NCBI GenBank assembly: GCA_947258755.1
Contig: CAMYJO010000007.1
Span: 1 to 64,000, forward strand
Length of the DNA stretch: 64,000 nucleotides
Source: an uncultured Gammaproteobacteria bacterium
Lineage (GTDB): Bacteria; Pseudomonadota; Gammaproteobacteria; JAADHQ01
Direction: 5' to 3'
Shown: positions 49,304 through 60,900 of the stretch, piece by piece
How positions within the stretch are numbered: the stretch's first letter is position 1
Layout of the letters: each line of letters opens with the position of its first letter
Position numbers and translations under genes: made by a program
The notes under the pieces: model-generated
Database searches by the model: none
The model's input: only the letters and a program-made list of their open reading frames with translations
Told to the model about the DNA's origin: nothing

Positions 49304-50305
49304 TTAGGCTGCGAACTCTTTTCTATCTTTGGAAGATTCTTTAGTTTCTACTAACTCCTCCTTAATTCTATCAGTCTGGTAATATGCCAACGATAACTGA
49401 TCATGTACTTGCCCAAGTGTTACTTGCAGCTTACTCATGAACTTATTCAACATTTTCCTTCCCATATCTTTTTCATCCGCCTCGAACACAAGGCGTTGCA
49501 AATGCCCCAACGTCCGCAGGGCATCATCACTATCCGGCAATGATCGCAGACAGTTCTCCACCTCGTTTACACAATGAGCAATTGATCGGGGAAATTGCTT
49601 ATCCTGCAGCAGGTAACTCATTACAGCAGAACCTTTAACACGCACATGCACATGGCGTCGGTACATCTGATAGGCAGCAAGAGATTCAAGAATACTTTTC
49701 CACTGGATATCATCAAAGGGCTTGAATTCGTCAGCGAGTTTTGGCAATAAATTACCCGCACGTACTTCAAGAACGCGTGTTGTCATATCAGCACGTTCCA
49801 GGCTCCTGCCCAAACGCACGAATTCATAAGTCTGGTCATGACTCATGGAGCCACTGATATTACCGGCTATAAGCTGACAACTTCGTATTATATGAGTGAG
49901 GTACTCATATCTGCCCTTACGCGATAAAATTTTCGATTTATTTTCCTCAGCATAGTAATGCAGATCGTTCAACACTTCCCAGGTTCCACGTGGCACGATA
50001 GCCCGAGTTGTTCTTAGATTCTCCCTGGCAGACAAGAGGGAGTTCAGAATAGACCCCGGATTTAATTTATCTGATATAAGAAATTTTGCAACACTACGCT
50101 CATCCACCTCAGCATAATGTTCACTAAATAAATCTGATGATCCTGTAATAGTAATTATGGGCTCCCAGCCTGGCGCAATACCCTTGGGTAGGTCGAGCAG
50201 AAGATTTGAATTAACCATTATAATTCGCGCAGTATTTTCTGCACGCTCGATGTAACGCGCCATCCAGTAAATTCTCTCAGCCACCCTTGATAAAATCATT
50301 TGCAT
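49304..50305 (-). CDS. Alpha-E domain protein (DUF403)
   Basis: 333 aa; MILSRVAERIYWMARYIERAENTARIIMVN, SHDQTYEFVRLGRSLERADMTTRVLEV. Confidence 0.92.
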   Translation of the reverse strand: MQMILSRVAERIYWMARYIERAENTARIIMVNSNLLLDLPKGIAPGWEPIITITGSSDLFSEHYAEVDERSVAKFLISDKLNPGSILNSLLSARENLRTTRAIVPRGTWEVLNDLHYYAEENKSKILSRKGRYEYLTHIIRSCQLIAGNISGSMSHDQTYEFVRLGRSLERADMTTRVLEVRAGNLLPKLADEFKPFDDIQWKSILESLAAYQMYRRHVHVRVKGSAVMSYLLQDKQFPRSIAHCVNEVENCLRSLPDSDDALRTLGHLQRLVFEADEKDMGRKMLNKFMSKLQVTLGQVHDQLSLAYYQTDRIKEELVETKESSKDRKEFAA

Positions 50306-50314
50306 TCACCTCAC

Positions 50315-51754
50315 TTACTCTACTATCCACGTGTCTTTACTGCCACCGCCCTGGGAGGAATTGACAACTAGAGAACCTTTCTTCAAAGCTACCCTGGTAA
50401 GACCACCCCGTGTTACATAACTGCTTTCCCCTGACAATATAAATGGACGAAGATCAAGATGGCGTGGCTCCAGTTTTCCGTCACACAATGTTGGTGCTGT
50501 CGACAGACTCAGAGTTGGCTGTGCAACGTAGTTTCTGGGTTTCTTTTTAATTAGGTCTGCAAATTGTTCCCGCTCTTTTTTTGTTGAATTTGGCCCGATC
50601 AACATTCCGTAGCCACCTGACTCATTGGCGGGCTTAACGACTAATTTGTCCAGGTTATTCAGCACATAGTCACATTCATCTTTATACATACACAGATAGG
50701 TCTGTACATTCGGGATAATTGCTTTCTCACCCAGATAATATTCGATCATCTTCGGAACAAATGCATAGACCACTTTGTCATCTGCTACTCCAGCACCCGG
50801 AGCATTCGCAATAGCCACATTCCCCTTACTCCACGCACGCATAATGCCGGGTATACCTAACGTTGATTCCGGTTCGAATACCTCGGGATCCAGAAACAGG
50901 TCATCAACCCGTCGGTATATCACATCGATTCGCTCCAATCCCTCAATAGTACGCATGTAAACACAGTCATCCTCAGAAACCATGAGGTCACTGCCCTCAA
51001 CCAGCTCAACGCCCATCTGTTGGGCAAGGTAAGAGTGTTCAAAATAGGCAGAGTTATAGATACCCGGTGTAAGTACAACAATGGTTGGATAGTCCGCCGG
51101 ACGCGGTGACATAGATGCGAGCATGTCAAACAACCGCGTAGGGTAATCATCAACTGGCTGAATACTATAATCCTCAAACAACTCAGGAAATACACGCTTC
51201 ATAACCATCCGATTCTCAAGCATGTAAGAAACGCCGGAGGGAACTCGCAAATTATCTTCAAGTACATACAAAGTACCGTCCTTGTCACGTACAAGATCAC
51301 TGCCACAAATATGCGCCCATATACCCAGAGGTGGATCGATACCGACGCACTCTTTGCGAAAATTAACTGAATCAGCCAGCACTTCTTCCGGAAAAATTTC
51401 ATCTTTAATGATATTCTGCTCATGATAAATATCATCAATAAAGCAATTCAATGCCTTGACCCGTTGTATAAGTCCCTCTTCGGTACGCGCCCACTCACGT
51501 GCCGAAATCACACGTGGAATTATGTCAAATGGCCAGGTCCGATCAATTCCGGTCCCTTCACTGTAAACAGTAAATGTTATACCCATAACATGCATGGCCA
51601 TCTCGGCTGCATGACTGATGTCCTGTAGTTCATTTTCACGAAGTGATGATAGGTATTTGCAAACAGAGCGGGCGGCTTTACGTGGTCGGCTGGTCGTACC
51701 GATCAACTCATCGAATAAATCATTCGCTTCGTAATCTTTCCATTTTATGCGCAT
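50315..51754 (-). CDS. Circularly permuted ATP-grasp protein (DUF404/DUF407)
   Basis: 479 aa; YVLEDNLRVPSGVSYMLENRMVMKRVFPE, VIYRRVDDLFLDPEVF, VVKPANESGGYGMLIG. Confidence 0.94.
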   Translation of the reverse strand: MRIKWKDYEANDLFDELIGTTSRPRKAARSVCKYLSSLRENELQDISHAAEMAMHVMGITFTVYSEGTGIDRTWPFDIIPRVISAREWARTEEGLIQRVKALNCFIDDIYHEQNIIKDEIFPEEVLADSVNFRKECVGIDPPLGIWAHICGSDLVRDKDGTLYVLEDNLRVPSGVSYMLENRMVMKRVFPELFEDYSIQPVDDYPTRLFDMLASMSPRPADYPTIVVLTPGIYNSAYFEHSYLAQQMGVELVEGSDLMVSEDDCVYMRTIEGLERIDVIYRRVDDLFLDPEVFEPESTLGIPGIMRAWSKGNVAIANAPGAGVADDKVVYAFVPKMIEYYLGEKAIIPNVQTYLCMYKDECDYVLNNLDKLVVKPANESGGYGMLIGPNSTKKEREQFADLIKKKPRNYVAQPTLSLSTAPTLCDGKLEPRHLDLRPFILSGESSYVTRGGLTRVALKKGSLVVNSSQGGGSKDTWIVE

Positions 51755-52576
51755 TACGTGTCAAACCTGCCTGTTATCGCATGTCAAATTATACGCATCC
51801 TGCCTGTGACTTGACATGCCTGGTAAAAAGCCCCGCCATGGATTCAAGAAGATTAAGCAACAATATAAGGCTATTCCACTTGAATAATGTCATCCTTGCT
51901 TAGATCAAAATGCAATGAATATGCCACGTCACAAATAATCTCTAACTCTTTGTTTATAAGATTAATTATAAAATCACACAGTAACTGTCATGCACGGTAA
52001 ATGTGCATAAGAAGTAAATATAATTACATATGCACTAAGATCGCCTGCGTTAAAAACACCCTCTTATCTATGTATTAACCGTGAAACTGACTGATTGCTG
52101 TGCAAACTACTAAACTTCGCATCAATGCCGTGCATCGCAATGACAAGCTTAGCTCTTTTCTATCGGGTTTCAGGGATTCATATAATAATTTTCCCGCTAT
52201 CAGTAACAACTATCCCCATGATGTAAATTAAACGGAGTACATCAGGACACCTAAACAGTGACCATTGCTGGACTATATGCCCGGACAGTGCAGTACTCAA
52301 AACCAGGGATCAGACAGCTAATGAATCCTTTTACCAGTTTGACTAGGACTATTGTAAGGGCTGCGGGTTGTGCGCTCACGAATGTCTATGCGGTATTATA
52401 GAAATGACTGAAGATTTATAAAGCGAATTGTAATTAAAGATTTCATGTCTATTGTCTTTAATTGTTCAGCAAACGTGCATAAGGTCTTTACGTGAACCGG
52501 GATGGTGCGGATTTTATTGTTAACTCTAATCAAAAACAGCCGGCATACCTGCTCCAGGAGAGCTATTGTTCGTTGA

Positions 52577-52605
52577 GTCATTGCGAGACAAAGGCGGCAA
52601 TCTGC
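52577..52605. repeat. Second copy of dispersed TCATTGCGAG...GCGGCAATCTG repeat
   Basis: gtcattgcgagacaaaggcggcaatctgc; same ends as the copy at 10651-10690. Confidence 0.55.
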
Positions 52606-52739
52606 TATATAGAATCAATAAGTCAATGATTGCTTTGGTACTTCTCATCTGACAATCACGAATCCAGCATAACATCACTATGCTAATGGTTCATCTTAAG
52701 GTTTGCTTAATTCTGAAAACTGTCTATATGGCGCAATAA

Positions 52740-54047
52740 TTGCTAAACCTTTCTTACTCGCAACTATCTGATGGAGCTCAGCTATATATGACCATTTCAC
52801 TGGACTTTGCGCGACATGGTGACAAAGAGAATTCGCCCTTTTTTGAAGAATACCTGGTGCGTCTGCTGGAAGAACGTGACCGTGTTGGTCTCACAGACAT
52901 GATTTTTGAGATCGATGCTATTATGATCACGGTTGATCCGGGGCATTCCATCGGTTATATCTGCGAACTATGCTTGATGACGCCATACCACTACCTGGTG
53001 ACGCTGGAAAGCGAATCCCACTGGACTCATATCTTGCGCGTTGATCTTGACTACCCTGATATTCTGATACGTGAAGTAAAAGACCCAAAAATCCAAGGTA
53101 TTTTCAGAAGCCTTAATGAGGTATATCCGATAGGCGCCCGTAAACCCAATAGTCGTTATATGGGTGAAATCCTGCGGGTGTCTGACCTGCACAGCGTAAC
53201 AGAACTACAGAAAGAACGAGAATTCCGTTTTTTTTCGCAGGATCAGATTAGGAAAATGGAGCTACCGGGTAATTTCGCAGTGGGCAAACCATCACCCTAT
53301 ACGCATAATGTTGTTTCTTACATGGAACGCTCCCCCGAACAGCTGCGTGTGTATGCTCTTGGAATCAGTAGCATACGTTATGATATTCAGGAAGCTTACC
53401 TGGCCGCCAAGGAACTGCAGAAACTTCACCAGATTGATGATCTGATATTACCGATTGACCATTTGGCAACAAGAATTTACAGTCAGAACCGCGAAGTCGC
53501 CATACTTGAGTGGCTGTCCTTGTCGAGTTATTACTATTGGGGCTCCTATGATATTAAGAACCAGAATTCTTCTACCAATGTAACTAAAAATGTACATTTT
53601 GATGAAGCTATACGCAGTCCGGTAAAGGTATTTACCGCAAATAATACACCCTATTTTGTTAACCATTTAGAAAAAATGCCGTCACCTACCGAAACTTTTG
53701 TGCGTAATTATGGACCACGTCTTCACCATGTTGCACTTGCGGTCAGAGACGGAGAACGTGGCAATATGGAAAACATAGAATATGTGGTCAAGCAGATCAA
53801 GCAGGAAGGTCAGGACTTCCTCCTTGATGTGATCGGCTCCAAGGATGAAGGTCTCAAGCAGATATTCTCCAATGCCTCTGAGCACTCTTCGCTGATCATT
53901 GAATATGTACAACGTTACGGTGAATTCGATGGCTTCTTTACCAAGAAAAATGTTGCCGAGCTTACCCATGCTGCGGGGGTGGCAGATGAATTACTGGAGC
54001 TACAGGCAGAATCTATGAGCTCAGATTCAATCAAGGATTCTCATTAG
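52740..54047 (+). CDS. VOC-superfamily protein with HPPD-like C-terminal half and unassigned N-terminal region
   Basis: 435 aa from TTG (alternative ATG 52788); LPIDHLATRIY, GPRLHHVALAVRD, LKQIFSNASEHSSLIIEYVQRYGEFDGFFTKKNVAEL resemble HPPD-family metal-binding strands. Confidence 0.65.
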   Translation: MLNLSYSQLSDGAQLYMTISLDFARHGDKENSPFFEEYLVRLLEERDRVGLTDMIFEIDAIMITVDPGHSIGYICELCLMTPYHYLVTLESESHWTHILRVDLDYPDILIREVKDPKIQGIFRSLNEVYPIGARKPNSRYMGEILRVSDLHSVTELQKEREFRFFSQDQIRKMELPGNFAVGKPSPYTHNVVSYMERSPEQLRVYALGISSIRYDIQEAYLAAKELQKLHQIDDLILPIDHLATRIYSQNREVAILEWLSLSSYYYWGSYDIKNQNSSTNVTKNVHFDEAIRSPVKVFTANNTPYFVNHLEKMPSPTETFVRNYGPRLHHVALAVRDGERGNMENIEYVVKQIKQEGQDFLLDVIGSKDEGLKQIFSNASEHSSLIIEYVQRYGEFDGFFTKKNVAELTHAAGVADELLELQAESMSSDSIKDSH

Positions 54048-54050
54048 CTT

Positions 54051-54248
54051 ATGAGCAAGGATTTATCGTCTATAGAATTTTCAGTCAACGATGAGAAGAT
54101 CGTATCATTCGATAATTACAATCGTGGAATTACCCACTTCAAAGAACCATTACAGAATCTTAAATGGAAAAATAAAAATATCTTCCGTGAAGATAATTAT
54201 GAAATAGGAAACTTATCTTCTAACATTATTGATTTCAAAATTGGCTAA
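54051..54248 (+). CDS. Small uncharacterised protein closely coupled to the VOC gene
   Basis: 65 aa; ATG 3 nt after the VOC stop; MSKDLSSIEFSVNDEKIVSFDNYNRGITHFKEPLQNLKWKNKNIF. Confidence 0.4.
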   Translation: MSKDLSSIEFSVNDEKIVSFDNYNRGITHFKEPLQNLKWKNKNIFREDNYEIGNLSSNIIDFKIG

Positions 54249-54450
54249 TCATAAAATTAAATCAGTTATCAGAAGAAATAAACAAGGAAGAGCATAAACC
54301 AGCGCCGACTTATGTATCACTAACAAACCTGTTAGACTCTATCGACAGACTGGAAAACATAAAACTAAGAGTAGATCAGTTACTTCTGCTGATGGTAGTT
54401 AGACAGCGATTTGACGATTAAATGTCTCTATAGCAGATAATAAACTATGG

Positions 54451-55344
54451 TTAGACAACAACATTATCCATTGCTTCAACGTCCACTGATACATTTAACT
54501 TGTGTTCCTTTCCACCACCAAATATGACTCCCTTGAGTGGTGTCACATCACCATAGTCCCTGCCCCAGGCAGTCGTTATATGTCGCTCCATTGGAATTTG
54601 GTTGTTGGTCGGATCAAAATCTACCCAACCGAAGTCCGGGACATACACTGAGAACCAGGCATGAGATGCATCAGCTCCGCGCATGCGTTTCTGACCGGGC
54701 GGAGGTATGGTTTCCAGATAACCGCTGACATAACGTGCCGGAACACCATGTGATATCAGGCATGAAATCGCGAGGTGGGCAAAATCCTGGCATACACCCT
54801 TGCGGTGCGCAAACACTTCACTCAGAGGTGTAGCTATGGTTGTAATATGTGGATCATAATCAAAATCGTTATGGATTCGATCCATTAGATCATGAACCGC
54901 CTCCAGCACAGGCCTGCCGGAATCAAATGATGCTTGTGCATACTTGTGCAAATCGGGGTTTAAACTGACGAAAGGGGATTCTAATAAATACTGTCTTGCA
55001 TCCATATCTTCACTACGGGCACTACGCATGAGAGTATTGCGCACTTCATTCCATGGAATAGGAAAAGCCGCATCCAGCAAGTTACCTGGATGACTGATTT
55101 CTACTTCACTCACTGCTGTCACGGTCAGTGAGTCATGAGGCGTATGCACTGTAAAATAGTGCACCTTGTTACCGAAAAAATCATCCCTTTCAATACTATT
55201 GGCCACACCTGGTTGTACGTTTACACTGGAACTACTACAAACCTGTCTGTTACTGTTACGCGGAGACAAATGCGCAAGATTGTAACAGGATGTTACCGGC
55301 TTACTGTAAGTGTAATGGGTTTCATGTGTGATTCTGTATTTCAT
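54451..55344 (-). CDS. Transglutaminase-like protein (bacterial transglutaminase-like N-terminal domain)
   Basis: 297 aa; YRITHETHYTYSKPVTSCYNLAHLSPR, HRKGVCQDFAHLAISCLISHGVPARYVSGYLET, DASHAWFSVYVPDFGWVDFDPTN. Confidence 0.95.
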   Translation of the reverse strand: MKYRITHETHYTYSKPVTSCYNLAHLSPRNSNRQVCSSSSVNVQPGVANSIERDDFFGNKVHYFTVHTPHDSLTVTAVSEVEISHPGNLLDAAFPIPWNEVRNTLMRSARSEDMDARQYLLESPFVSLNPDLHKYAQASFDSGRPVLEAVHDLMDRIHNDFDYDPHITTIATPLSEVFAHRKGVCQDFAHLAISCLISHGVPARYVSGYLETIPPPGQKRMRGADASHAWFSVYVPDFGWVDFDPTNNQIPMERHITTAWGRDYGDVTPLKGVIFGGGKEHKLNVSVDVEAMDNVVV

Positions 55345-57953
55345 TCCGCACTCCCAGGTCGCATGCGCACCAATTGCTGTATCTGCTCCTCTTTCTGGAA
55401 GTACGCTGTTGTCATCATATTGGAAAGTACCGAAAGCTGCTGCTGGATGTGCTCCAACATCCGGTCTAACTCCACACGCGAAGATAAATCTTCATTAATA
55501 CTGACAAGATCAGCTAAATCAGACAGACGCAGCTTGGTCAATAGTTCCAGTATCAGCCTTTCTTCCGCTGATAATTGTTGGCTGCTGCGGTCTACTGGCA
55601 GGTATGCGACATGTTCCTGTATACGCAATAGCTGGTAACCAACCGATCTCGGATTAGCTTCATTCAGCAGAGTCAGGTTAAGCAGGGATGAAACTTCAAA
55701 ACCTTGCAAGAAATTGCGTTTATACGTCATAAGGCTGTCAGTGACACGTAAGACCGATTCGAGCAACTCGCTATATTCGACTTGCTTACTTGCAAATGTC
55801 AATGTAGAGCGGATGAGTGTTGTAGTATGGAGTGCCCTTTCAACTCTTCTACCGATCTCCAAAAAACGCCATCCCTGCTCATGGGACATATTCTCATTAA
55901 TCAGGCCGCTGAATCCAACCAGTGCCGTAATGAGGTTATCGAGTTCATCATCGGCATCATTCAGGTGATGCATTACACTCTGCTGTATACTATTCAGCTC
56001 CACGTCGATATCATTAATTACTCGCAATGTATCCATGGACAGACGGTCCCGAATACTGCGTGCCGCAACCAGCAAGGCGGACAAGGTCTGGGAAAGACTT
56101 CCCTGCCTGCTTCTGTCGACAATCACCGATAACAGTTCTTGCTCCGGTGATGCAAGCCGTTGATCCGCATCCTGACCGATAAAACCCGGGGTTAATTTCG
56201 TAATCTGGCTGACTGCACGTAATAGTTGGTGCAGGGCAAACAGGGACCGGGGTTCTGATGCTGAATCCAGTGGGCTGTCTGCCAGATATAACTGTACAAC
56301 GCGCAACAAACGGACAATCCCTTCCGCTCGTTCTGTATAACGGCCAAGCCAGAACATATTGTCTGCAACACGACTGGGCACATCACCACCAAGCGGGTTC
56401 TTTTGTACCGCATGAGGTGTAGGCATGATAAGCGTATCCTGCTTCTCCGGTTCCGATGCCAGCACCCAGGTGTCTTTACTGGCCCCACCGTGCTGGCTGG
56501 ACACCATGAAACTATCACGTGTGGCGGATACACGCGTCAACGCACCAGGCATCACAATATAGCTTTCATCCTGAGCGGTAAGGTAGCTGCGCATGACTAC
56601 ATGACGGGAATCCAGTGAAGCGTTTTGCTGCAAAACAGGTGCTGCTGATAAAGTTACCTGTGATTGGGCAGTGAACAAGTATGGCCTGGCATTGATTTTG
56701 TGGATCAATTCATTGCGTTCCTCAGCACTGAGGTTCGCGCCAAAGATGGTACGTTGTTTATCTACTGCAATAGATGGCTTAAGAACCAATTGCTCCAGAT
56801 TAGCCAGTACATATTTCCTGTCATCTTCCCTGCCGCACCACCATGTTCTAACATTATTAAGACGCAAGTCCTCGCCAAAAAAATAACGTGATATTTGTGG
56901 AATAAATGCCATCAGGGCCGAATTCTGCAATACACCACTTCCAAGGGGATTCGATATAGTAACCTTGCCATCCCTGACAACCTGTAGTAACCCAGGAACA
57001 CCCAGGAATGAATCATCACGCAGTTCCACGGGGTCGCAATATTCATCATCTACACGTCGTAAAATCACATCCACTTGCTGCAGACTATCCAGTGTTTTCA
57101 GCCATACGCGTCCGTCACGTACCGTCATGTCACCTCCCTGTACCAGGGTGTAACCCAGATAATTAGCCAGGTAGGCATGCTCGAAGTAACTTTCGTTACC
57201 AACACCCGGTGACAGCAATACAATGAGTGGCTCCTTTTCAGGTTCCGCGGCAAGTGAGTTCAGAGTGTTGCGCATGGTGCGAAAAAAAGAAGCCAGTCGA
57301 TGTACGTGGGAATCACGAAACAAACTGGGCATTACTCGGGAGAGCACAATACGATTTTCAAGTGCATATCCTGCACCGGATGGCGCCTGTGTGCGGTCAG
57401 CGATCACCTGGAATTCACCTTCTGCTGTACGAGCCAGGTCTGCTGCATATAGATGCAGATAGCGTCCATCTTCACGCTGAATGCCATGACATGGACGCAA
57501 GAATGACGGCGAAGAGTAAACAAGTTCCGGTGGCAATATACCGGCTGAGATCAACTTGCGAGGCCCATAAAGATCTTCCAGTACGAGATTCAGAAGTTCT
57601 GCCCGCTGTACCAGACCAGCCTCAATGCTGCTCCACTCCTCACTCCCTATCAGTAAGGGAATCAGGTCCAGATCCCAGGGACGACCTATACCCTGCGGAT
57701 CAGTGTATATATTATATGTTACGTCATTGTCGCGGATCAGTCGTCTGGCTTCACGGTCTCGACGTACCAGCTCATCCCTGCCCATGGCATCCAGTGCGCG
57801 CCCAAAATATTCCCAGTGCGGACGAAGTTTTCCCGGTTTGTCACACATTTCATTATGAACATCCTGCACAAAACTGCAGCTTTTGCATAATGCTGGATCG
57901 TCCATACTTGCTGTTGGGGTTGGATCTGACATAGAATTACCGCTTGCGGTCAA
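55341..57953 (-). CDS. Circularly permuted ATP-grasp fused to alpha-E domain
   Basis: 870 aa; QVIADRTQAPSGAGYALENRIVLSRVMPSLF, VDVILRRVDDEYCDPVELR, then PSRVADNMFWLGRYTERAEGIVRLLRV alpha-E start; 4-nt overlap with next gene. Confidence 0.95.
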   Translation of the reverse strand: MTASGNSMSDPTPTASMDDPALCKSCSFVQDVHNEMCDKPGKLRPHWEYFGRALDAMGRDELVRRDREARRLIRDNDVTYNIYTDPQGIGRPWDLDLIPLLIGSEEWSSIEAGLVQRAELLNLVLEDLYGPRKLISAGILPPELVYSSPSFLRPCHGIQREDGRYLHLYAADLARTAEGEFQVIADRTQAPSGAGYALENRIVLSRVMPSLFRDSHVHRLASFFRTMRNTLNSLAAEPEKEPLIVLLSPGVGNESYFEHAYLANYLGYTLVQGGDMTVRDGRVWLKTLDSLQQVDVILRRVDDEYCDPVELRDDSFLGVPGLLQVVRDGKVTISNPLGSGVLQNSALMAFIPQISRYFFGEDLRLNNVRTWWCGREDDRKYVLANLEQLVLKPSIAVDKQRTIFGANLSAEERNELIHKINARPYLFTAQSQVTLSAAPVLQQNASLDSRHVVMRSYLTAQDESYIVMPGALTRVSATRDSFMVSSQHGGASKDTWVLASEPEKQDTLIMPTPHAVQKNPLGGDVPSRVADNMFWLGRYTERAEGIVRLLRVVQLYLADSPLDSASEPRSLFALHQLLRAVSQITKLTPGFIGQDADQRLASPEQELLSVIVDRSRQGSLSQTLSALLVAARSIRDRLSMDTLRVINDIDVELNSIQQSVMHHLNDADDELDNLITALVGFSGLINENMSHEQGWRFLEIGRRVERALHTTTLIRSTLTFASKQVEYSELLESVLRVTDSLMTYKRNFLQGFEVSSLLNLTLLNEANPRSVGYQLLRIQEHVAYLPVDRSSQQLSAEERLILELLTKLRLSDLADLVSINEDLSSRVELDRMLEHIQQQLSVLSNMMTTAYFQKEEQIQQLVRMRPGSAE

Positions 57954-57985
57954 AAAAACCTTTCACTGGACAGGGTAAATTAATT

Positions 57986-60900
57986 TTAACACTTTGGATG
58001 ATAACGTAAATCCAAGGTATATGGATAGTCCGGATTTCTGTCTTCATCGATAGGATTCAGGTTACCAGGCGTATGTCCATAGGGCCAAAAACGCGCAATT
58101 CGGCGCGATTCCGCCTCGTTGGCATTGACCGGGAATGTTTCATAATGGCGGCCACCAGGGTGGGTAACATGATAGGTACAACCACCTATAGAACGATTGT
58201 TCCAGGTATCAACAAGATCAAATACCAAGGGTGCCTGCACCGGGATATTGGGATGCAGCCCTGATGGTGGTGACCAGGCCTTGTAACGCACCCCTGCTAC
58301 AAATTCTCCTCGGGTGCCGGTAGGATGTAGCGGTACCTTGCGGCCATTACAAGCAACGATATGTCTTCCATCTGTCATACCACTCACCTTGACCTGCAAT
58401 CGCTCCACAGAAGAATCAACGTAACGAGCTGTCCCCAGTGAAGTGACCTCTTCACCTAACACATGCCAAGGCTCAATAGCCCAGCACAATTCCAGCTCAA
58501 TACCCTGATTATCGATTCTGCCGTAATGCGGGAAGCGAAATTCAAGGAAGGGAGCAAACCATTCACGCTTTAGCGGGAAGCCTGCTTGTTCCATATCGCA
58601 TATGACATCCTTGAAATCCTCCCAGACATAATGGGGCAACATAAACCGATCATGCAACTCTGTATTCCAGCGCACCGGATTACGTGTATAGGGTTCTTCC
58701 CAGAATCGGGCAATCAAGGCACGCAATAACAGCATCTGCACGGCGCTCATTTGTGCATGAGGCGGCATTTCAAAAGCGCGGAACTCAACCAGACCCAGCC
58801 GGCCTGTACTGGAATCCGGAGAATAGAGCTTATCGATACAGAATTCGGAACGGTGTGTGTTACCAGTTACATCAATTAGTAGATTGCGTAACAATCGGTC
58901 TACCAGCCACGGCGACGGTACTTCACCGGCCGGTATCTGCTGGAATGCAATCTCAAGTTCGTACAAACTATCATCACGCGCCTCATCCACACGGGGCGCC
59001 TGACTGGTTGGGCCCAGAAACAAACCGGAAAATAAATAGGAAAGGCTCGGATGATTCTGCCAGTATGTCACCAGGCTTTGCAGCAAGTCAGGGCGCCTGA
59101 GTATTGGGCTATCTGCCGGTGTCGCCCCGCCAATAGTAACGTGATTGCCTCCACCGGTACCCGAGTGCCGCCCATCGAGCATAAACTTCTCTGTTCCCAA
59201 TCGCGAAAAGTGCGCCTCTTCATAAAGTGCAGTGATCGTTTCCACAATTTCATCCCAATTATGGGACGGATGGATATTCACTTCGATCACACCCGGATCA
59301 GGTGTAACCGCCAGGCGCAACAGTCGTGGGTCATTGGGTGGTTCATAGCCTTCGAGCAGTACAGGCATTTGTAGTTCGGATGCAGCTGCCTCAATAGAAC
59401 TGACCAGATCCAGGTAGTGCTCCAGGTGGCTCAAGGGTGGCATAAATACATATAACTTGCCGTCACGAGGCTCAACACATAATGCTGTATGAATATCTTT
59501 GCCATCTCCATTTTGCTTATCGGCGGCACCTTCTTGTGTACCATTTACTAGCGGAGACGAAGGAAGTAATTGATCGTAACGCTGAGCCACTTCACCCCAG
59601 ATATCGCCCAGGGGTAGGCGCGGCTCAAATGTACAACGCTGCATTAATAGATCACGCTTTCCCTCGTCCACCCATGGCAATGATCTCAGCGGTATCCGGA
59701 AACCCATTGGAGAATCACCCGGTAGCAAAAACATATGGTCACGGCGAAATTTCCACTTACTACTTTGCCATTGACCTTCACCTACCAGGTCATTCCATTT
59801 CAGAGGTAAAGCGTAACCAACAATTTCATCCAGTCCCTGTTCAAATAATCGTAACAAGCGCTTGCGCTCCAGCGGGTTCTTTAGCTTGTTATCGAGCGGG
59901 TCTACATTGGCAGGCAGCATGCCCTCTTTCCACAGGTAATACACAACATCTTCGTAAGCGGGTTCTATGGTTTCGGCACCAAGGCCCAGATAACGGGACA
60001 GCACCTTGGTAAAACGTTTTGCCTCTTCAGCACCGAAACCATATTCACGTTTTTCGTCCGCTATGAGCTTATCATTTTGCCATACAGGCAAACTATCGGC
60101 ACGCCAGTAACAATTCAAACACCAACGCGGCAGCGGTTCGCCTGGATACCACTTACCCTGCGCATAATGCAGCAATCCACCTGAAGCAAAACGATTGCGC
60201 AAACGCTTAACAAGATCACCCGCCATGTTGCGCTTGTCAGGCCCCATGGCTGTAATATTCCATTCAGCACCATCCATATCATCAACAGATACAAAGGTAG
60301 GTTCCCCACCCATGGTCAGGCGAACATCATTATCCTCGAGGGATTTATCCACTACATGACCAAGCTTCGTGATATCCAGCCATTGTTCATCGGTGTAAGG
60401 TTTAGTGACACGAGGATCCTCGTGAATACGTTGAATCTCATTATGAAAATAAAATTCGACTTCCGCCTTGTCAGTAGCACCGGTTATGGGTGCGGCACTA
60501 ACTGGATCGGGTGTGCAGGCAAGTGGTATATGACCTTCCCCGGCATACAAGCCTGATGTTGGATCCAGACCCACCCAGCCTGCCCCCGGTACATATACCT
60601 CCGCCCAGGCATGTAAATCGGTAAAATCCTTCTCTGACCCTGAAGGACCGTCGAGTGATTTCACATCGGGTTTAAGCTGGATCAGATAACCGGATACAAA
60701 GCGGGCTGCCAAACCCATATGACGCAGTATCTGCACCAGAAGCCAGCCAGTATCGCGACAGGAACCGGATGCCTTTCTCAGCGTATCTTCGCAGGATTGG
60801 ATCCCCGGTTCCATACGGATGTTGTAACCAATATCTTCTTGTAATTTATGATTCAGATCAAATAAGTAATATACAATCTGTCTTCTGTCTGTTTGAAAAC

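Noticed and set aside
57227-57934. 235-aa plus-strand ORF
   Set aside because: Antisense to the ATP-grasp/alpha-E fusion; no independent support.
58684-60012. Plus-strand ORFs of 138 and 176 aa
   Set aside because: Antisense to the DUF2126-type transglutaminase-like gene.
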